Assembly: GCF_027921845.1 (NCBI RefSeq)
Contig: NZ_BSEN01000001.1
Span: 172,948-236,947 of the forward strand
Direction: 5' to 3'
Length of the DNA stretch: 64,000 nucleotides
Origin: Leifsonia poae
GTDB lineage: Bacteria > Actinomycetota > Actinomycetes > Actinomycetales > Microbacteriaceae
Both the position numbers and the translations under genes were made by a program. Shown in pieces: positions 1 to 8,693 of this stretch (the first letter of the stretch is position 1; each line of letters begins with the position of its first letter). Below the pieces are notes generated by a model that was given only the letters and a program-made list of their open reading frames with translations, was not told the DNA's origin and did no database searches.

Positions 1-668
1 ATGCCCCAGTCGAAGCTCGAGCGCGAGATCGACAGGTCGCTGAGCCCCTGCCGCACGAAGCTCACGACCTCGTTGCGCGCCGACTCGGGCTGCACGAATT
101 CGGGGTTCTCCTCGTAGAGGGCGAGCAGCGCATCGGCGAACTGGCTCATGCGGAAGAAATAGTTCTTCTCCTGCAGGAGCTCGAGCGGCTTCGAGTGGAT
201 GGCGCAGACCTTCTGGCCCTCGTACTCCCCGGTGCCGTCGATGATCTCGCTCTGCGGCTTGAACTCCTCGCAGCCGACGCAATACAGGGCCTCGTACTCA
301 CCGGCATAGATGTAGCCGTCGTCGTACAGCTTCTGCAGAAAGCGCTGGACGTTCTGCTCGTGACGCACGTCGGTGGTGCGGATGAAGTCGTCGTTGGCGA
401 TGTCGATGGTCTTCAGGAGGGGCAGCCACTCCGTGCTCACCAGACGGTCGGCCCACTCCTTGGGCGTGGTGCCGTTGGCGGTGGCCGTCCGCAGGATCTT
501 CTGCCCATGCTCGTCGGTGCCGGTGAGGAGCCAGGTGTCGTCGCCGGCCTGGCGGTGCCAGCGGGCGAGCACATCGGCGGCGACCTCGGTGTAGGCGTGC
601 CCGATGTGCGGGACATCGTTCACGTAGAAGATCGGCGTGGTGATGTAGAACGAAGAGCCGTCGGACAT
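1..668 (-). CDS. metG: Methionyl-tRNA synthetase, N-terminal part (cut by window edge)
   Basis: Charges tRNA-Met with methionine in the cytoplasm. Only the first 222 residues are present; the rest lies beyond position 1. The Rossmann-fold start carries the class I HIGH signature at residues 21-24 (DIPHIGHAYTEV) and zinc-knuckle cysteines near residue 127 (CVGC), as in zinc-containing bacterial MetRS. The ATG at 666-668 is supported by a -10-like TAGGAT (681 to 676, minus strand) with 7 bases to the ATG, so the mRNA is probably leaderless. It is divergent from the HNH gene. Identification is secure. Confidence 0.96.
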   Translation of the reverse strand, partial: MSDGSSFYITTPIFYVNDVPHIGHAYTEVAADVLARWHRQAGDDTWLLTGTDEHGQKILRTATANGTTPKEWADRLVSTEWLPLLKTIDIANDDFIRTTDVRHEQNVQRFLQKLYDDGYIYAGEYEALYCVGCEEFKPQSEIIDGTGEYEGQKVCAIHSKPLELLQEKNYFFRMSQFADALLALYEENPEFVQPESARNEVVSFVRQGLSDLSISRSSFDWG

Positions 669-899
669 GCTGTCTATCCTACGGGCGCGCAGGGGCGTGG
701 TTCGGCGTGTTACCGCGGGTGTGGATCAGGGTCGGGTGGCCGGGGTTGTGGAGGCCGGTGGGGTGGTCGGCGCCTGGATGCTGTGGGGTGAACCCGCCTC
801 CACAGGGCGGTGATATCCACTGTTGCCCACAGGCAAAATTGCTGATCAAGATTGATATTTGCGACTCAGAATGTCGGTGGCACCTGATTCGATGGACTC

Positions 900-2491
900 A
901 TGACCACGAACCCGGCCGCTTCATTACGCGAACTCGCGTTGCGCGAACTCGCGTCACGCGAACTCGCGTTGCGCGAACTCGCGTTGCGCGAACTCGCGTC
1001 GTGCATCACGCTGCTCGGCGAGCTCGTGGCGACCGCCGGCTCCGTTACGCCTCATCCGCTGCCACTTCCCCTCTCGCCCGACGAGTTGCTGAAGGCCGTG
1101 ACCGACCTCGGCGATGCGCAGGCCGTGCTCGATGCGGTGAAAGTGGCCGTCGCGGGCGAGGTGGTCCGGCGTTCCGTAGTGCTCGACGACGACAATCCGG
1201 TGATGCACACCAGCCACGCCTCCCCCGCCACGCTGCTGGCCGAGCGCTGGCGACTGCCCCTCCCCGCGGCACGGCAGCTCTGCCGGGTGGCCGAGGGCGT
1301 CGCACCGAGGCAGAGCATCCTCGGCGAGGTCCTTCCGGCGCCGTTCCCGGTACTGGCGGCCGCGATCGCCGAGCCGCTGGCCATGCCGGCGGCAGCCGAC
1401 CGGGAGTTGACGCCATTGCTGCTGCTGCTGGCGGCACCGTTGCAGGCACAGTGCGGGGCGTGAGCGTCCACCACGCGTCCGTCATCGTGCGCGAGCTGAA
1501 CAAGGCGGCGCCGTCGTGCTCCGTCGACGCGATCGCGGAAGGCGAGCGGCTGCTCGTGGAGCACGCGCCCGACCTCTCCGTCGAAGAGACCCGCGTTCTC
1601 GCCGCACACGTGCGCGACCGCCTCGACGAAGACGGCATCGAGCCCCGCGAAGACCGCCAGCGACGCCGCCGCTCGCTCACGATCACCACGACCGCCGACG
1701 GCATGACCCACGTGGACTGGTACCTCGACCCCGAGTCTGCCGCCTCCGTGGTCACCGCGATCGACACGCTGGTCGGCGCGCAGCTCAGGCGTGTGCAGTT
1801 CGGCGACCCGGGAGCGGGCGGTGCACCCGGTGCTTCCGGTGCTTCCGGTGCATCGTTCGCCGCATCTTCGGTCGATGCGCTGGACGAGCTCACCGAGATC
1901 CCCGTTACTCGCAGCCTGGCGCAGATCCGCTCGGATGAGGCGACGGAGGTGTTCCGGCACCTGGCATCGTGCTCCTCGCCCGCCGCGGCCGGCCACCCGC
2001 CCGTGAGCATCATCGTGCGCATCGCACTCGACGCCCTCGTCTCCGGCCGCGGACGCGGGGAGATCGATGGCGTCGAGGCTCCCGTGAGCGCCGCCACCGT
2101 GCGACGCATGGCGGCTGATGCGAAGATCATCCCTGTCGTGCTCGGTGGAGCCGGCGAGGTCCTCGACCTCGGCCGATCGCGGCGGCTCTTCTCCCGCGCG
2201 CAGAGGCTCGCCCTCGCGGAGCGCGACGGAGGGTGCGCGTGGTCCGGATGCCCGCATCCGCCGTCGTACACCGAAGCGCACCACATCCGCTGGTGGGACG
2301 CCGACGCCGGACCGACAGACCTCGACAACGGGGTCCTGCTCTGCAGCCGCCACCATCATCGCGTCCACGACGACGGCTGGCAGATCGAGGTCAGGCGGAA
2401 CGTGCCCTACTTCATCCCGCCCGAACACGTCGACCTGTCCCGTCGACCGCGCCGCGGCGGCCGGATCGCACTACCCGAGCGCGTTGCGTAA
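900..2491 (+). pseudogene. DUF222 / HNH endonuclease-domain protein, frameshifted
   Basis: A typical actinobacterial DUF222 protein with a C-terminal HNH nuclease domain, split over two frames. The first half opens at ATG 900 and stops at 1461-1463. The second half runs in another frame from before 1421 to the stop at 2489-2491 and holds the HNH core (CAWSGCPHP, EAHHIRWW, DNGVLLCSRHHHRVH). The frame change falls at about 1385-1460, in a GCTGCTGCTGCTGG run. Residues 10-34 are a low-complexity RELAL/RELAS pentapeptide run. A GTG at 1460-1462 overlaps the first stop as GTGA, so coupled reinitiation of a separate HNH half is possible. It could be a decaying gene, a sequencing error or a true split gene. 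DUF222/HNH genes are multicopy in this group; their role is poorly known. Confidence 0.7.
927..1001 (+). repeat. Five tandem 15-bp units inside the DUF222 gene
   Basis: Five consecutive 15-bp units of the form CGCGAACTCGCGTTG, with TCA or TCG endings in units 2 and 5. The period is in frame, so each unit adds one R-E-L-A-(L/S) pentapeptide. The array sits just after the start codon, outside the conserved DUF222 region, and looks like slippage expansion. Confidence 0.9.
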
Positions 2492-2827
2492 CGGCTGCGT
2501 GGTCGGTTCCGCGCGGCGCGGGCGGAAGATATCGACGGGGTCAGGTCAGTCGAGCCGGGGCACGTCAGGGCAGTCGGGCCAGGGCACGTCAGGGCAGTCG
2601 GGCCAGGGCACGTCAGGGCAGTCGGGCCAGGGCACGTCAGGGCAGTCGGACCAGGGCACGTCAGGGCAGTCGGGCCAGGCCAAGCCCGGTGAGCTCAGTC
2701 ATGCAGTCAGGCTGGGCCAGTTAGGCCGGCCAGTCAGTCCAGGCCAAGCCAGTCGGGCCAGCCAGGTCAGGTCAGCACACACGAGACAGCACAGCAGCAG
2801 CCGGCCCGCCCAGCGAGCCCGCGCAGC
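2492..2827. repeat. 336-bp intergenic region with 24-bp tandem repeats
   Basis: This gap lies between the convergent HNH gene and rsmI. Five 24-bp units occupy 2547-2666, each close to CAGTCGGGCCAGGGCACGTC plus AGGG. A partial sixth unit follows, then degenerate CAGTC/GGCCAG fragments to about 2775. No gene, RNA or terminator is evident. The array would translate as GTSGQSGQ repeats in one plus frame, but that frame overlaps the HNH coding frame and has no start, so I do not call it a gene. Confidence 0.85.
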
Positions 2828-3643
2828 TCAGCGGCGGTCGAGTGCGGCCTGGTAGAGGTCCCGCTTGCCGAGACCGGTCGCCTCGGCGACTTCGCCGGCG
2901 GCGTCTTTGAGGCGTGTGCCATCGGCGACGAGGGCGAGTACCTGGGCGACGCCGGTGTCGAGGTCGACGACACGCTCGGGGGCACCACCGATCACGACGG
3001 CTATCTCGCCTCGCACTCCGTCGGCGGCCCAGGCGGCCAGTTCGGCGGCGGTTCCGCGCTTGACCTCTTCGAACATCTTGGTGAGCTCGCGGCAGACGAC
3101 GACACGGCGATCGTCGCCGAGGGCTGCGGCGACGTCGAGCAGCGAGGCGGCGAGCCGGTTCGGCGATTCGAAGAAGACCATGGTGCGGCGTTCGCCGGAA
3201 AGGGCGCGGAGGGTACTCATCCGGTCGCCGTGCTTGCGCGGAAGGAACCCCTCGAAGGTGAACCGGTCGGTGGGCAGGCCGGAGACGGCGAGCGCGGTGA
3301 TGACGGCGCTGGGGCCGGGGAGGGCGGTGACGCCGACGCCGGCGGCGGCAGCGGCCTCGACGAGGTGGAATCCCGGGTCAGAGACGGTGGGCATTCCGGC
3401 GTCAGAGAGCAGAACGACGTCCTGCTCGCGCGCGAGCTCGACGAGTTCACCGGCCTTGTCCCGCTCGTTGTGATCGTGCAGGGCGATGAGGCGCGGGCGG
3501 TTGGCGATCCCGAGGCCGGCGAGCAGACGCTGAGTGACACGGGTGTCTTCGGCGGCGACGACGGCGGCCTCGCCGAGCACCTCGATGAGCCGCAGGGAGG
3601 CGTCTTTGAGGTTGCCGATCGGGGTCGCGGCCAGGATGATCAT
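2828..3643 (-). CDS. rsmI: 16S rRNA (cytidine1402-2'-O)-methyltransferase
   Basis: Methylates the ribose 2'-OH of C1402 in the 16S rRNA decoding centre, using SAM. The 271 residues match the family length. The tetrapyrrole-methylase-type fold shows ATPIGNLKD at residues 6-14, the AEDTR motif near 31, SDAGMPTVSDPG near 80-91, the LPGPSAV loop and GFLPRK near 131. The C-terminal helical domain (LKDAAGEVAEATGLGKRDLYQAAL) is also present. It is divergent from the mannosyltransferase, with 92 bp between the starts. Confidence 0.96.
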   Translation of the reverse strand: MIILAATPIGNLKDASLRLIEVLGEAAVVAAEDTRVTQRLLAGLGIANRPRLIALHDHNERDKAGELVELAREQDVVLLSDAGMPTVSDPGFHLVEAAAAAGVGVTALPGPSAVITALAVSGLPTDRFTFEGFLPRKHGDRMSTLRALSGERRTMVFFESPNRLAASLLDVAAALGDDRRVVVCRELTKMFEEVKRGTAAELAAWAADGVRGEIAVVIGGAPERVVDLDTGVAQVLALVADGTRLKDAAGEVAEATGLGKRDLYQAALDRR

Positions 3644-3735
3644 GGTCCCCAGTCTCTCAGGCGCACGGTCGAGGCACAGCAGACCGGGGCCCGACGTTGA
3701 GGCGCTCCCATGGATCGGCCCCCTAGCATGATCTG

Positions 3736-5454
3736 GTGACTTCGACTCCCCCGCCCGGCACCGCCGACGCCTGGACTCCCGCCGGAGACGTCGCGACGAG
3801 CACGGCGAACCAGGCGGGCACAGCGAACCAGGCGGGCACAGCGAACCAGGCGAGCACGGCGAAGCACGTCCCGAGTCACGCAGCCGCCGAACCGACGGGA
3901 ACGCGTCTCGACGACTGGTGGGCCAGGACCCTGCGGACGCCGCTGCGGATGAAGCTCTGGTACTGGGGCGCGCCGATCGCGGTGACGCTGCTGGCGGCGG
4001 TCCTGCGGCTCTGGAACCTCGGCAACCCGCACGCGCTGGTGTTCGACGAGACGTTCTACGTGAAAGATGCGTACTCGCTGATGCACCTCGGCTACGAGGG
4101 CAGCTGGCCCGACAAGGCCGACGCGCAGTTCGCCGCGGGGAACACGAACATCTTCACGTCCGATCCGTCGTTCGTGGCGCATCCGCCGCTGGGCAAGTGG
4201 ATCATTTCGCTCGGGATGGCGGCGTTCGGCGCGGGCGACGCGTTCGCGTGGCGCATCAGTACGGCGGTCGTGGGCATCCTGGCGGTGCTGGTGGTGTTCC
4301 TGATCGCGCGCAAGCTCTTCCGCTCGACGATCGTGGCGACGATCGCGGGCTTCCTGATGGCGGTCGACGGGCACGCGATCGTGATGAGCCGGGTCGCGCT
4401 GCTCGACAACTCGGTGATGTTCCTGGCGCTGCTGGCGTTCGGTTGCATCCTGCTCGACCGGGAGTGGCATGCGACGCGGCTGGCCGCGTGGGTGGCCGAC
4501 CGGCGTGCGGCCGGGGAGGATCCGGCGTGGGGGCCGGCGCTCTGGTGGCGTCCGTGGCTGATCGCGGCGGGCATCCTGACGGGCCTGTGCGCGGGCGTGA
4601 AGTGGAGCGGCTTCTACTTCCTGGCGTTCTTCGCGGTGTACACGGTCGTGGTCGACATCGTGGCGCGGCGCCGGGTGGGGCTCCCCTTCTACATCACGGG
4701 GGCGATTCTCAAGCAGGGTCCGGCGACGTTCGTCCTCATGGTCCCGGTCGCGTTCGTGAGCTACCTCGTGACGTGGACGGGCTGGATCGTGACGAAGGGC
4801 GGCTATTACCGCGACTGGGCGCAGGCGACGCACCTGCAGTGGAAGGGCGGCCTCAGCTGGGTGCCCCTCTGGATCCAGAACCTCTGGCACTACCAGACGG
4901 AGATGTACAACTACAGCATCAATCTGCACGTCTCCCACCCGTACCAGGCGAACCCTCTGACGTGGCTGTTCATGATCCGCCCGACGAGCATGTACTACGT
5001 CGGCTCGACGGCGGGAGAGAACGGATGCGCGGCCAATGCGTGCTCGGCGGCGATCACGTCGCTCGGCAACCCGCTGATCTGGTGGGCGGCCGCGTTGGCG
5101 CTCTTCTACCTGGTGTACCGCGTGATCCGGTACCGCGAGTGGCAGTTCGGGCTGATCCTGACCGGTGTGGCGGCGGGCTATCTGCCGTGGCTGCTCTACA
5201 TCAACCGCACGATCTTCGAGTTCTACGCGATCGCGTTCGAGCCGTACCTGATCCTCGGGCTGGCGGGGGTGATCGGGATCATCATCGGCCGGCGGAGCGA
5301 TCCGAGCTGGCGGCGCACCCGAGGACTCTGGGTCGTGGGGGTCTACCTGGTGTTCGTGGTGGCGGTGAGCGCGTTCTTCTGGCCGATCTGGACGGCTCAG
5401 CAGGTGCCGTTCTGGTTCTGGCAGCTCCACATGTGGCTGCCGAGCTGGGTCTGA
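3736..5454 (+). CDS. Protein O-mannosyltransferase, PMT family
   Basis: Integral membrane enzyme that transfers mannose from polyprenyl-phosphate-mannose to exported proteins. The family signature ALVFDETFYVKDAYSL follows the first membrane segment at about residues 75-95, with the acidic DE pair needed for catalysis. Many hydrophobic segments follow, and the C-terminal four-helix PMT_4TMC-like part ends in WFWQLHMWLPSW. At 572 residues it is slightly long because of a low-complexity cytoplasmic N-terminus (TANQAG repeats). The GTG start is chosen because TAGCAT at 3724-3729 lies exactly 6 bases upstream, the leaderless arrangement; no Shine-Dalgarno is seen. Divergent neighbour rsmI is a common actinobacterial arrangement. 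Confidence 0.93.
   Translation: MTSTPPPGTADAWTPAGDVATSTANQAGTANQAGTANQASTAKHVPSHAAAEPTGTRLDDWWARTLRTPLRMKLWYWGAPIAVTLLAAVLRLWNLGNPHALVFDETFYVKDAYSLMHLGYEGSWPDKADAQFAAGNTNIFTSDPSFVAHPPLGKWIISLGMAAFGAGDAFAWRISTAVVGILAVLVVFLIARKLFRSTIVATIAGFLMAVDGHAIVMSRVALLDNSVMFLALLAFGCILLDREWHATRLAAWVADRRAAGEDPAWGPALWWRPWLIAAGILTGLCAGVKWSGFYFLAFFAVYTVVVDIVARRRVGLPFYITGAILKQGPATFVLMVPVAFVSYLVTWTGWIVTKGGYYRDWAQATHLQWKGGLSWVPLWIQNLWHYQTEMYNYSINLHVSHPYQANPLTWLFMIRPTSMYYVGSTAGENGCAANACSAAITSLGNPLIWWAAALALFYLVYRVIRYREWQFGLILTGVAAGYLPWLLYINRTIFEFYAIAFEPYLILGLAGVIGIIIGRRSDPSWRRTRGLWVVGVYLVFVVAVSAFFWPIWTAQQVPFWFWQLHMWLPSWV
3805..3858 (+). repeat. Three in-frame 18-bp repeats in the PMT N-terminus
   Basis: Three consecutive units of GCGAACCAGGCGGGCACA, the last with two changes. 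They encode A-N-Q-A-G-T repeats in the disordered cytoplasmic leader of the mannosyltransferase, ahead of the first membrane segment. Confidence 0.9.
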
Positions 5455-5536
5455 CGGGCGCGGCACAGCCCGGCCGCCCCTGAGGGCCCTGCCAGAGACC
5501 TCGCGATGGTCGGATGCTGGGTGTAGACCGTGGGGT

Positions 5537-7126
5537 ATGACCGATGACACTCCCCTCGACCTCGTACCCCTGCCCGGCAGCGAGCGCCCGACCGCTCCCG
5601 GACTCCACGCGCAGTCGGCACTCGATCCCGGGGCGCCCGTCGAGGCGACGCTGATCCTGCGACGCCGTGCGGAGGTCCCGGATGACGCACTGACGTCGCC
5701 GATGTCGCGCGAGCAGTTCGCGACGCAGTACGGGGCGTCGCCGGAGGACGTCGCACTGGTGACGGACACGATGACGTCGCTGGGGGTGAATGTCGTCGAG
5801 GCCAACGCGGGCGAACGCCGCGTGCGGGTGTCGGGCGGGGCGGCGCTGATGGGCCGGGTGTTCGGCACGGACCTCGAACAGGCCACGAGCACGGATTCGC
5901 ACGACAACGAGGTGACCCACCGGCACCGCACCGGCGGGCTGAGCATCCCGGCCTCCCTCGAGGGAGTGGTCACGGCCGTGCTGGGGCTCGACGACCGGCC
6001 GCAGGCCAGGGCACTGCTGCAGGTGGCACTGCCGCGCGCGGTGAGCACGAGCTACACCCCGCTCGAGCTGGGGGCGATCTACGCGTTCCCCAGCGGCACG
6101 GACGGCAGCGGGCAGACGATCGCGATCATCGAGCTCGGCGGCGGCTTCGCGCAGAGCGAGCTCGACACCTACTTCGCCGGTCTCGGGATCACGGGACCGA
6201 CGGTGACGGCGGTCGGGGTGGACGGCGCCTCCAACCAGCCGGGCGCGGATCCCAACGGCGCGGACGGCGAGGTGCTGCTCGACATCGAGGTGGCGGGGGC
6301 TCTCGCGAACGGCGCCGACATCATGGTGTATTTTGCGCCCAACACCGACGCGGGCTTCGTCGACGCGGTGACGACGGCGGCTCACGCGTCGCCGACCCCG
6401 GCGGCGATCAGCATCAGCTGGGGTCAGAGCGAGGACGGCTGGACGGCGCAGGCGCGCACGGCCTTCGACGCCGCTCTGACGGATGCAGCCGCGCTCGGCG
6501 TCACGGTGACGGCGGCGGCCGGCGACGACGGAAGCTCCGACCGGGTGACCGACGGTGCCGTGCACGTGGACTTCCCGGCATCGTCGCCGCACGCGCTGGC
6601 CTGCGGCGGCACCCGGCTGACGGCGGACGCCTCCACGGGCGTGGTGCAGTCCGAGACGGTCTGGAACAACGGCAACGGCCGGGGCGCGACCGGCGGCGGC
6701 GTGAGCGCGGTCTTCCCGCAGCCGTCGTGGCAGGCGAACGTCGGGGTGCCGACGGGCGCGGCGGGCGCGGATGCGGGCGGGTCGGCCAACGGTCCGAGTG
6801 GTCGTGGCGTGCCGGACGTGTCGGCGGTGGCCGATCCGCAGACCGGGTACCGGGTACTCGTCGACGGCAAGGAGATGGTCATCGGCGGCACCAGTGCGGT
6901 CGCGCCGCTGTGGGCGGCGCTGGTCGCACGCCTCGTCCAATCGACGGGCAAACCGCTCGGGCTCGCGCAGCCGGTGCTGTACGACTCGATCGGCCGCGGC
7001 CAGGTCGCGCCGGGCTTCCGGGACATCACGAGCGGCGACAACGGGGCGTACCAGGCCGGCCCCGGATGGGATGCCTGCACGGGCCTGGGCGTCCCCGACG
7101 GAACGGCGCTGCTCGCGGCGCTGTGA
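5537..7126 (+). CDS. S53 family (kumamolisin/sedolisin-type) serine-carboxyl peptidase
   Basis: Acid-active endopeptidase with a subtilisin-like fold. An activation pro-domain covers about residues 30-170 and the catalytic domain about 175-529. The predicted active site is complete: Glu245 and Asp249 (GEVLLDIEVAG), oxyanion Asp330 (AAAGDDGSS) and nucleophile Ser453 (GGTSAVAP). The spacing is very close to kumamolisin E78/D82/D164/S278. The C-terminal calcium-site region (FRDITSGDNG, then GWDACTGLG) is present. No N-terminal signal peptide or membrane segment is visible, so export, if it occurs, is not explained by this sequence. TAGACC lies 7 bases before the ATG, a weak leaderless candidate. 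Confidence 0.94.
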   Translation: MTDDTPLDLVPLPGSERPTAPGLHAQSALDPGAPVEATLILRRRAEVPDDALTSPMSREQFATQYGASPEDVALVTDTMTSLGVNVVEANAGERRVRVSGGAALMGRVFGTDLEQATSTDSHDNEVTHRHRTGGLSIPASLEGVVTAVLGLDDRPQARALLQVALPRAVSTSYTPLELGAIYAFPSGTDGSGQTIAIIELGGGFAQSELDTYFAGLGITGPTVTAVGVDGASNQPGADPNGADGEVLLDIEVAGALANGADIMVYFAPNTDAGFVDAVTTAAHASPTPAAISISWGQSEDGWTAQARTAFDAALTDAAALGVTVTAAAGDDGSSDRVTDGAVHVDFPASSPHALACGGTRLTADASTGVVQSETVWNNGNGRGATGGGVSAVFPQPSWQANVGVPTGAAGADAGGSANGPSGRGVPDVSAVADPQTGYRVLVDGKEMVIGGTSAVAPLWAALVARLVQSTGKPLGLAQPVLYDSIGRGQVAPGFRDITSGDNGAYQAGPGWDACTGLGVPDGTALLAAL

Positions 7127-7164
7127 GGGGTGCGCCGGCCTCCGCCCGTCACCCGGCAGAATGG

Positions 7165-8187
7165 ATGGCGATGAACAGCGCCGCGCCGACCACCAGAACG
7201 CTCCCCTGGCTGCCGGGCGTCGCCGTCGCCGCACTCGCCGCCCTGGTCGCGTGGGGCATCCATTGGCTGGTGCCGACGGTGCCGCTGCTGACGGCGGCGG
7301 TGGTGCTCGGGATCGTGGTGGGCCAGCTGCCGTTCGCGCGTCCCGCGGTGACCGGCGTGCTGGCGCCGGGGCTGTCGACGGCGGCGAAGCGGCTGATGCG
7401 CCTCGGAGTGGTGCTGCTCGGGCTCAAGCTGAGTCTCGGTGACATCGCCGGTCTCGGCTGGGTGACGATCCTCACGACGGTCGCGATCGTGGTGGTCACC
7501 TTCGTGGGCACGATCGGACTCGGCCGGCTGTTCCGCCTGCCCGGGCATCAGCCGCTGCTGGTGGCGACGGGCTTCTCGATCTGCGGCGCCTCGGCGATCG
7601 GCGCGATGAGCGGCGTGGTGAAGTCCAAGGACGAGGAGACGGCGACGCCGGTCGCGCTGGTGACGCTCTGCGGCACGCTGGCGATCTTCGTGCTGCCGGT
7701 GCTCTGGCATCCGCTGGGGCTGACGTCATTGCAGTTCGGCCACTGGGTCGGCGCGGGGGTGCACGACGTCGGCCAGGTGGTCGCGACCGCACAGATCGCC
7801 GGATCGGCCGCGCTCGCGGTGGCCATCGTGGTCAAGCTGACCCGCGTGCTGATGCTGGCTCCGATGGTGGCGATCGCGTCGGTGGTCGAGCGTCGCCGTC
7901 ACGTCGACCCCGACCCGGCGGCGAAGCGCCCCGCGATCGTTCCCCTGTTCGTGGCGGGGTTCATCGTGGCGGTGCTGGTGCGCTCCTTCGTGCCGCTGCC
8001 TGCCGTGGTGCTCGACGGGGCGGACGCCGCGCAGACGGCACTGCTCGCGATGGCGCTGTTCGGGCTCGGCACGGCGGTGCGGCTGCGCACGCTCCTGGGC
8101 ACCGGCTGGCGCTCGCTCGCGGTCGGCCTGCTGTCGTGGGTGGTGATCGCGGCCCTCGCGCTCGGGGCCGTGCACCTGTCGAGCTAG
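7165..8187 (+). CDS. YeiH/UPF0324 family membrane transporter (putative sulfate exporter family)
   Basis: About 340 residues with ten or so hydrophobic segments. Family landmarks are LMRLGVVLLGLKLSLGDI near 75-95, ATGFSICGASAIGA near 130 and the VGAGVHDVGQVVA motif near 190. The family is annotated as a putative sulfate exporter, but the substrate is not proven. Two starts fit: ATG 7165 (ATGGCGATG) and ATG 7171, two codons later; neither has a clear ribosome-binding site. Its stop shares a CTAG with the stop of the convergent sugE. Confidence 0.88.
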   Translation: MAMNSAAPTTRTLPWLPGVAVAALAALVAWGIHWLVPTVPLLTAAVVLGIVVGQLPFARPAVTGVLAPGLSTAAKRLMRLGVVLLGLKLSLGDIAGLGWVTILTTVAIVVVTFVGTIGLGRLFRLPGHQPLLVATGFSICGASAIGAMSGVVKSKDEETATPVALVTLCGTLAIFVLPVLWHPLGLTSLQFGHWVGAGVHDVGQVVATAQIAGSAALAVAIVVKLTRVLMLAPMVAIASVVERRRHVDPDPAAKRPAIVPLFVAGFIVAVLVRSFVPLPAVVLDGADAAQTALLAMALFGLGTAVRLRTLLGTGWRSLAVGLLSWVVIAALALGAVHLSS

Positions 8188-8507
8188 TGCGCGTCGACGA
8201 GCTTGAGCCCGATCACGCAGCCGACGAGCCCCAGGATGAGCAGCACCTTGACGAGCGAGAACCCTTCGCCTCCGAACACCATGGCGTAGAGCACGGTGAG
8301 AGCCGCCCCGATGCCCACCCAGACGGCGTAGGCGGTGCCCGTGGAAATCCCGCGCATGGCGAAGGCGAGCCCAGCCATGGAGGCGAGCAGGGCGACTCCG
8401 AAGGTGACGGTCGGCCAGAGCTTGGTGAAGCCCTCCGACTTGCCGAGCGCGGTCGCCCAGACGGCCTCGAGGACACCGGAACCGATGAGCACGATCCAGG
8501 ACAGCAT
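8184..8507 (-). CDS. sugE: SugE/Gdx-type small multidrug resistance transporter (guanidinium exporter)
   Basis: 107 residues with four hydrophobic helices, the normal SMR size. The essential glutamate is in helix 1 (SGVLEAVWATALGKS), and the following GFTKLWPT is characteristic of the SugE/Gdx branch rather than EmrE. Gdx members export guanidinium in exchange for protons, as antiparallel or dual-topology dimers. The function is strongly supported by the guanidine-III type leader directly upstream (8521-8562). A GGGAG lies 6 bases before the ATG. The stop overlaps the YeiH-type gene stop tail to tail. Confidence 0.93.
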   Translation of the reverse strand: MLSWIVLIGSGVLEAVWATALGKSEGFTKLWPTVTFGVALLASMAGLAFAMRGISTGTAYAVWVGIGAALTVLYAMVFGGEGFSLVKVLLILGLVGCVIGLKLVDAH

Positions 8508-8520
8508 GGTTCACTCCCAT

Positions 8521-8562
8521 GGCCAGTCTTGTCGCGCTCCGGGTACTGAACCGTCGTCCGGG
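8521..8562 (-). promoter_or_regulatory. Guanidine-III (ykkC-III) riboswitch upstream of sugE
   Basis: Read on the minus strand, the leader contains CCGGACGACGG, then GTACCCGG, then GCGACAAGACTGGCC, in the order and spacing I remember for the class III guanidine riboswitch. CCGG and CCGG can form the outer helix, and TCAGT can pair with ACTGG to make the diagnostic pseudoknot. The 3' strand of the pseudoknot ends a few bases from the sugE GGGAG, so ligand binding could control access to the ribosome-binding site. Class III elements are known mainly from Actinobacteria and usually precede SMR exporters. No covariance search was run. Confidence 0.85.
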
Positions 8563-8587
8563 ATCACCGTCGCGATGATCTAATACA

Positions 8588-8616
8588 AGTGTACCAGAGC
8601 CAGGAACGACGTCCCA
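8588..8616 (-). promoter_or_regulatory. Possible sugE promoter
   Basis: TACACT (8593 to 8588) could be a -10 with TGGGAC (8616 to 8611) 17 bp upstream. This would give a leader of about 70 bases, enough to include the whole riboswitch. The -35 match is poor. Confidence 0.35.
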
Positions 8617-8693
8617 GAACGCGGGGCGCGGACCGGTTGCGGCGTATTACGCGGACGGGTCCCGTGGCCCGGCTGCTCCGGTAGCGTGACCAC

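Noticed and set aside
2547-2666. 24-bp array as a CRISPR
   Set aside because: Units are directly adjacent with no variable spacers and no cas genes are in the window.
8617-8693. SAM or other sulfur riboswitch upstream of metY
   Set aside because: The TAGCGT-6-ATG layout leaves no leader, and I saw no SAM-type conserved core. The riboswitch in this gap belongs to sugE on the opposite strand.
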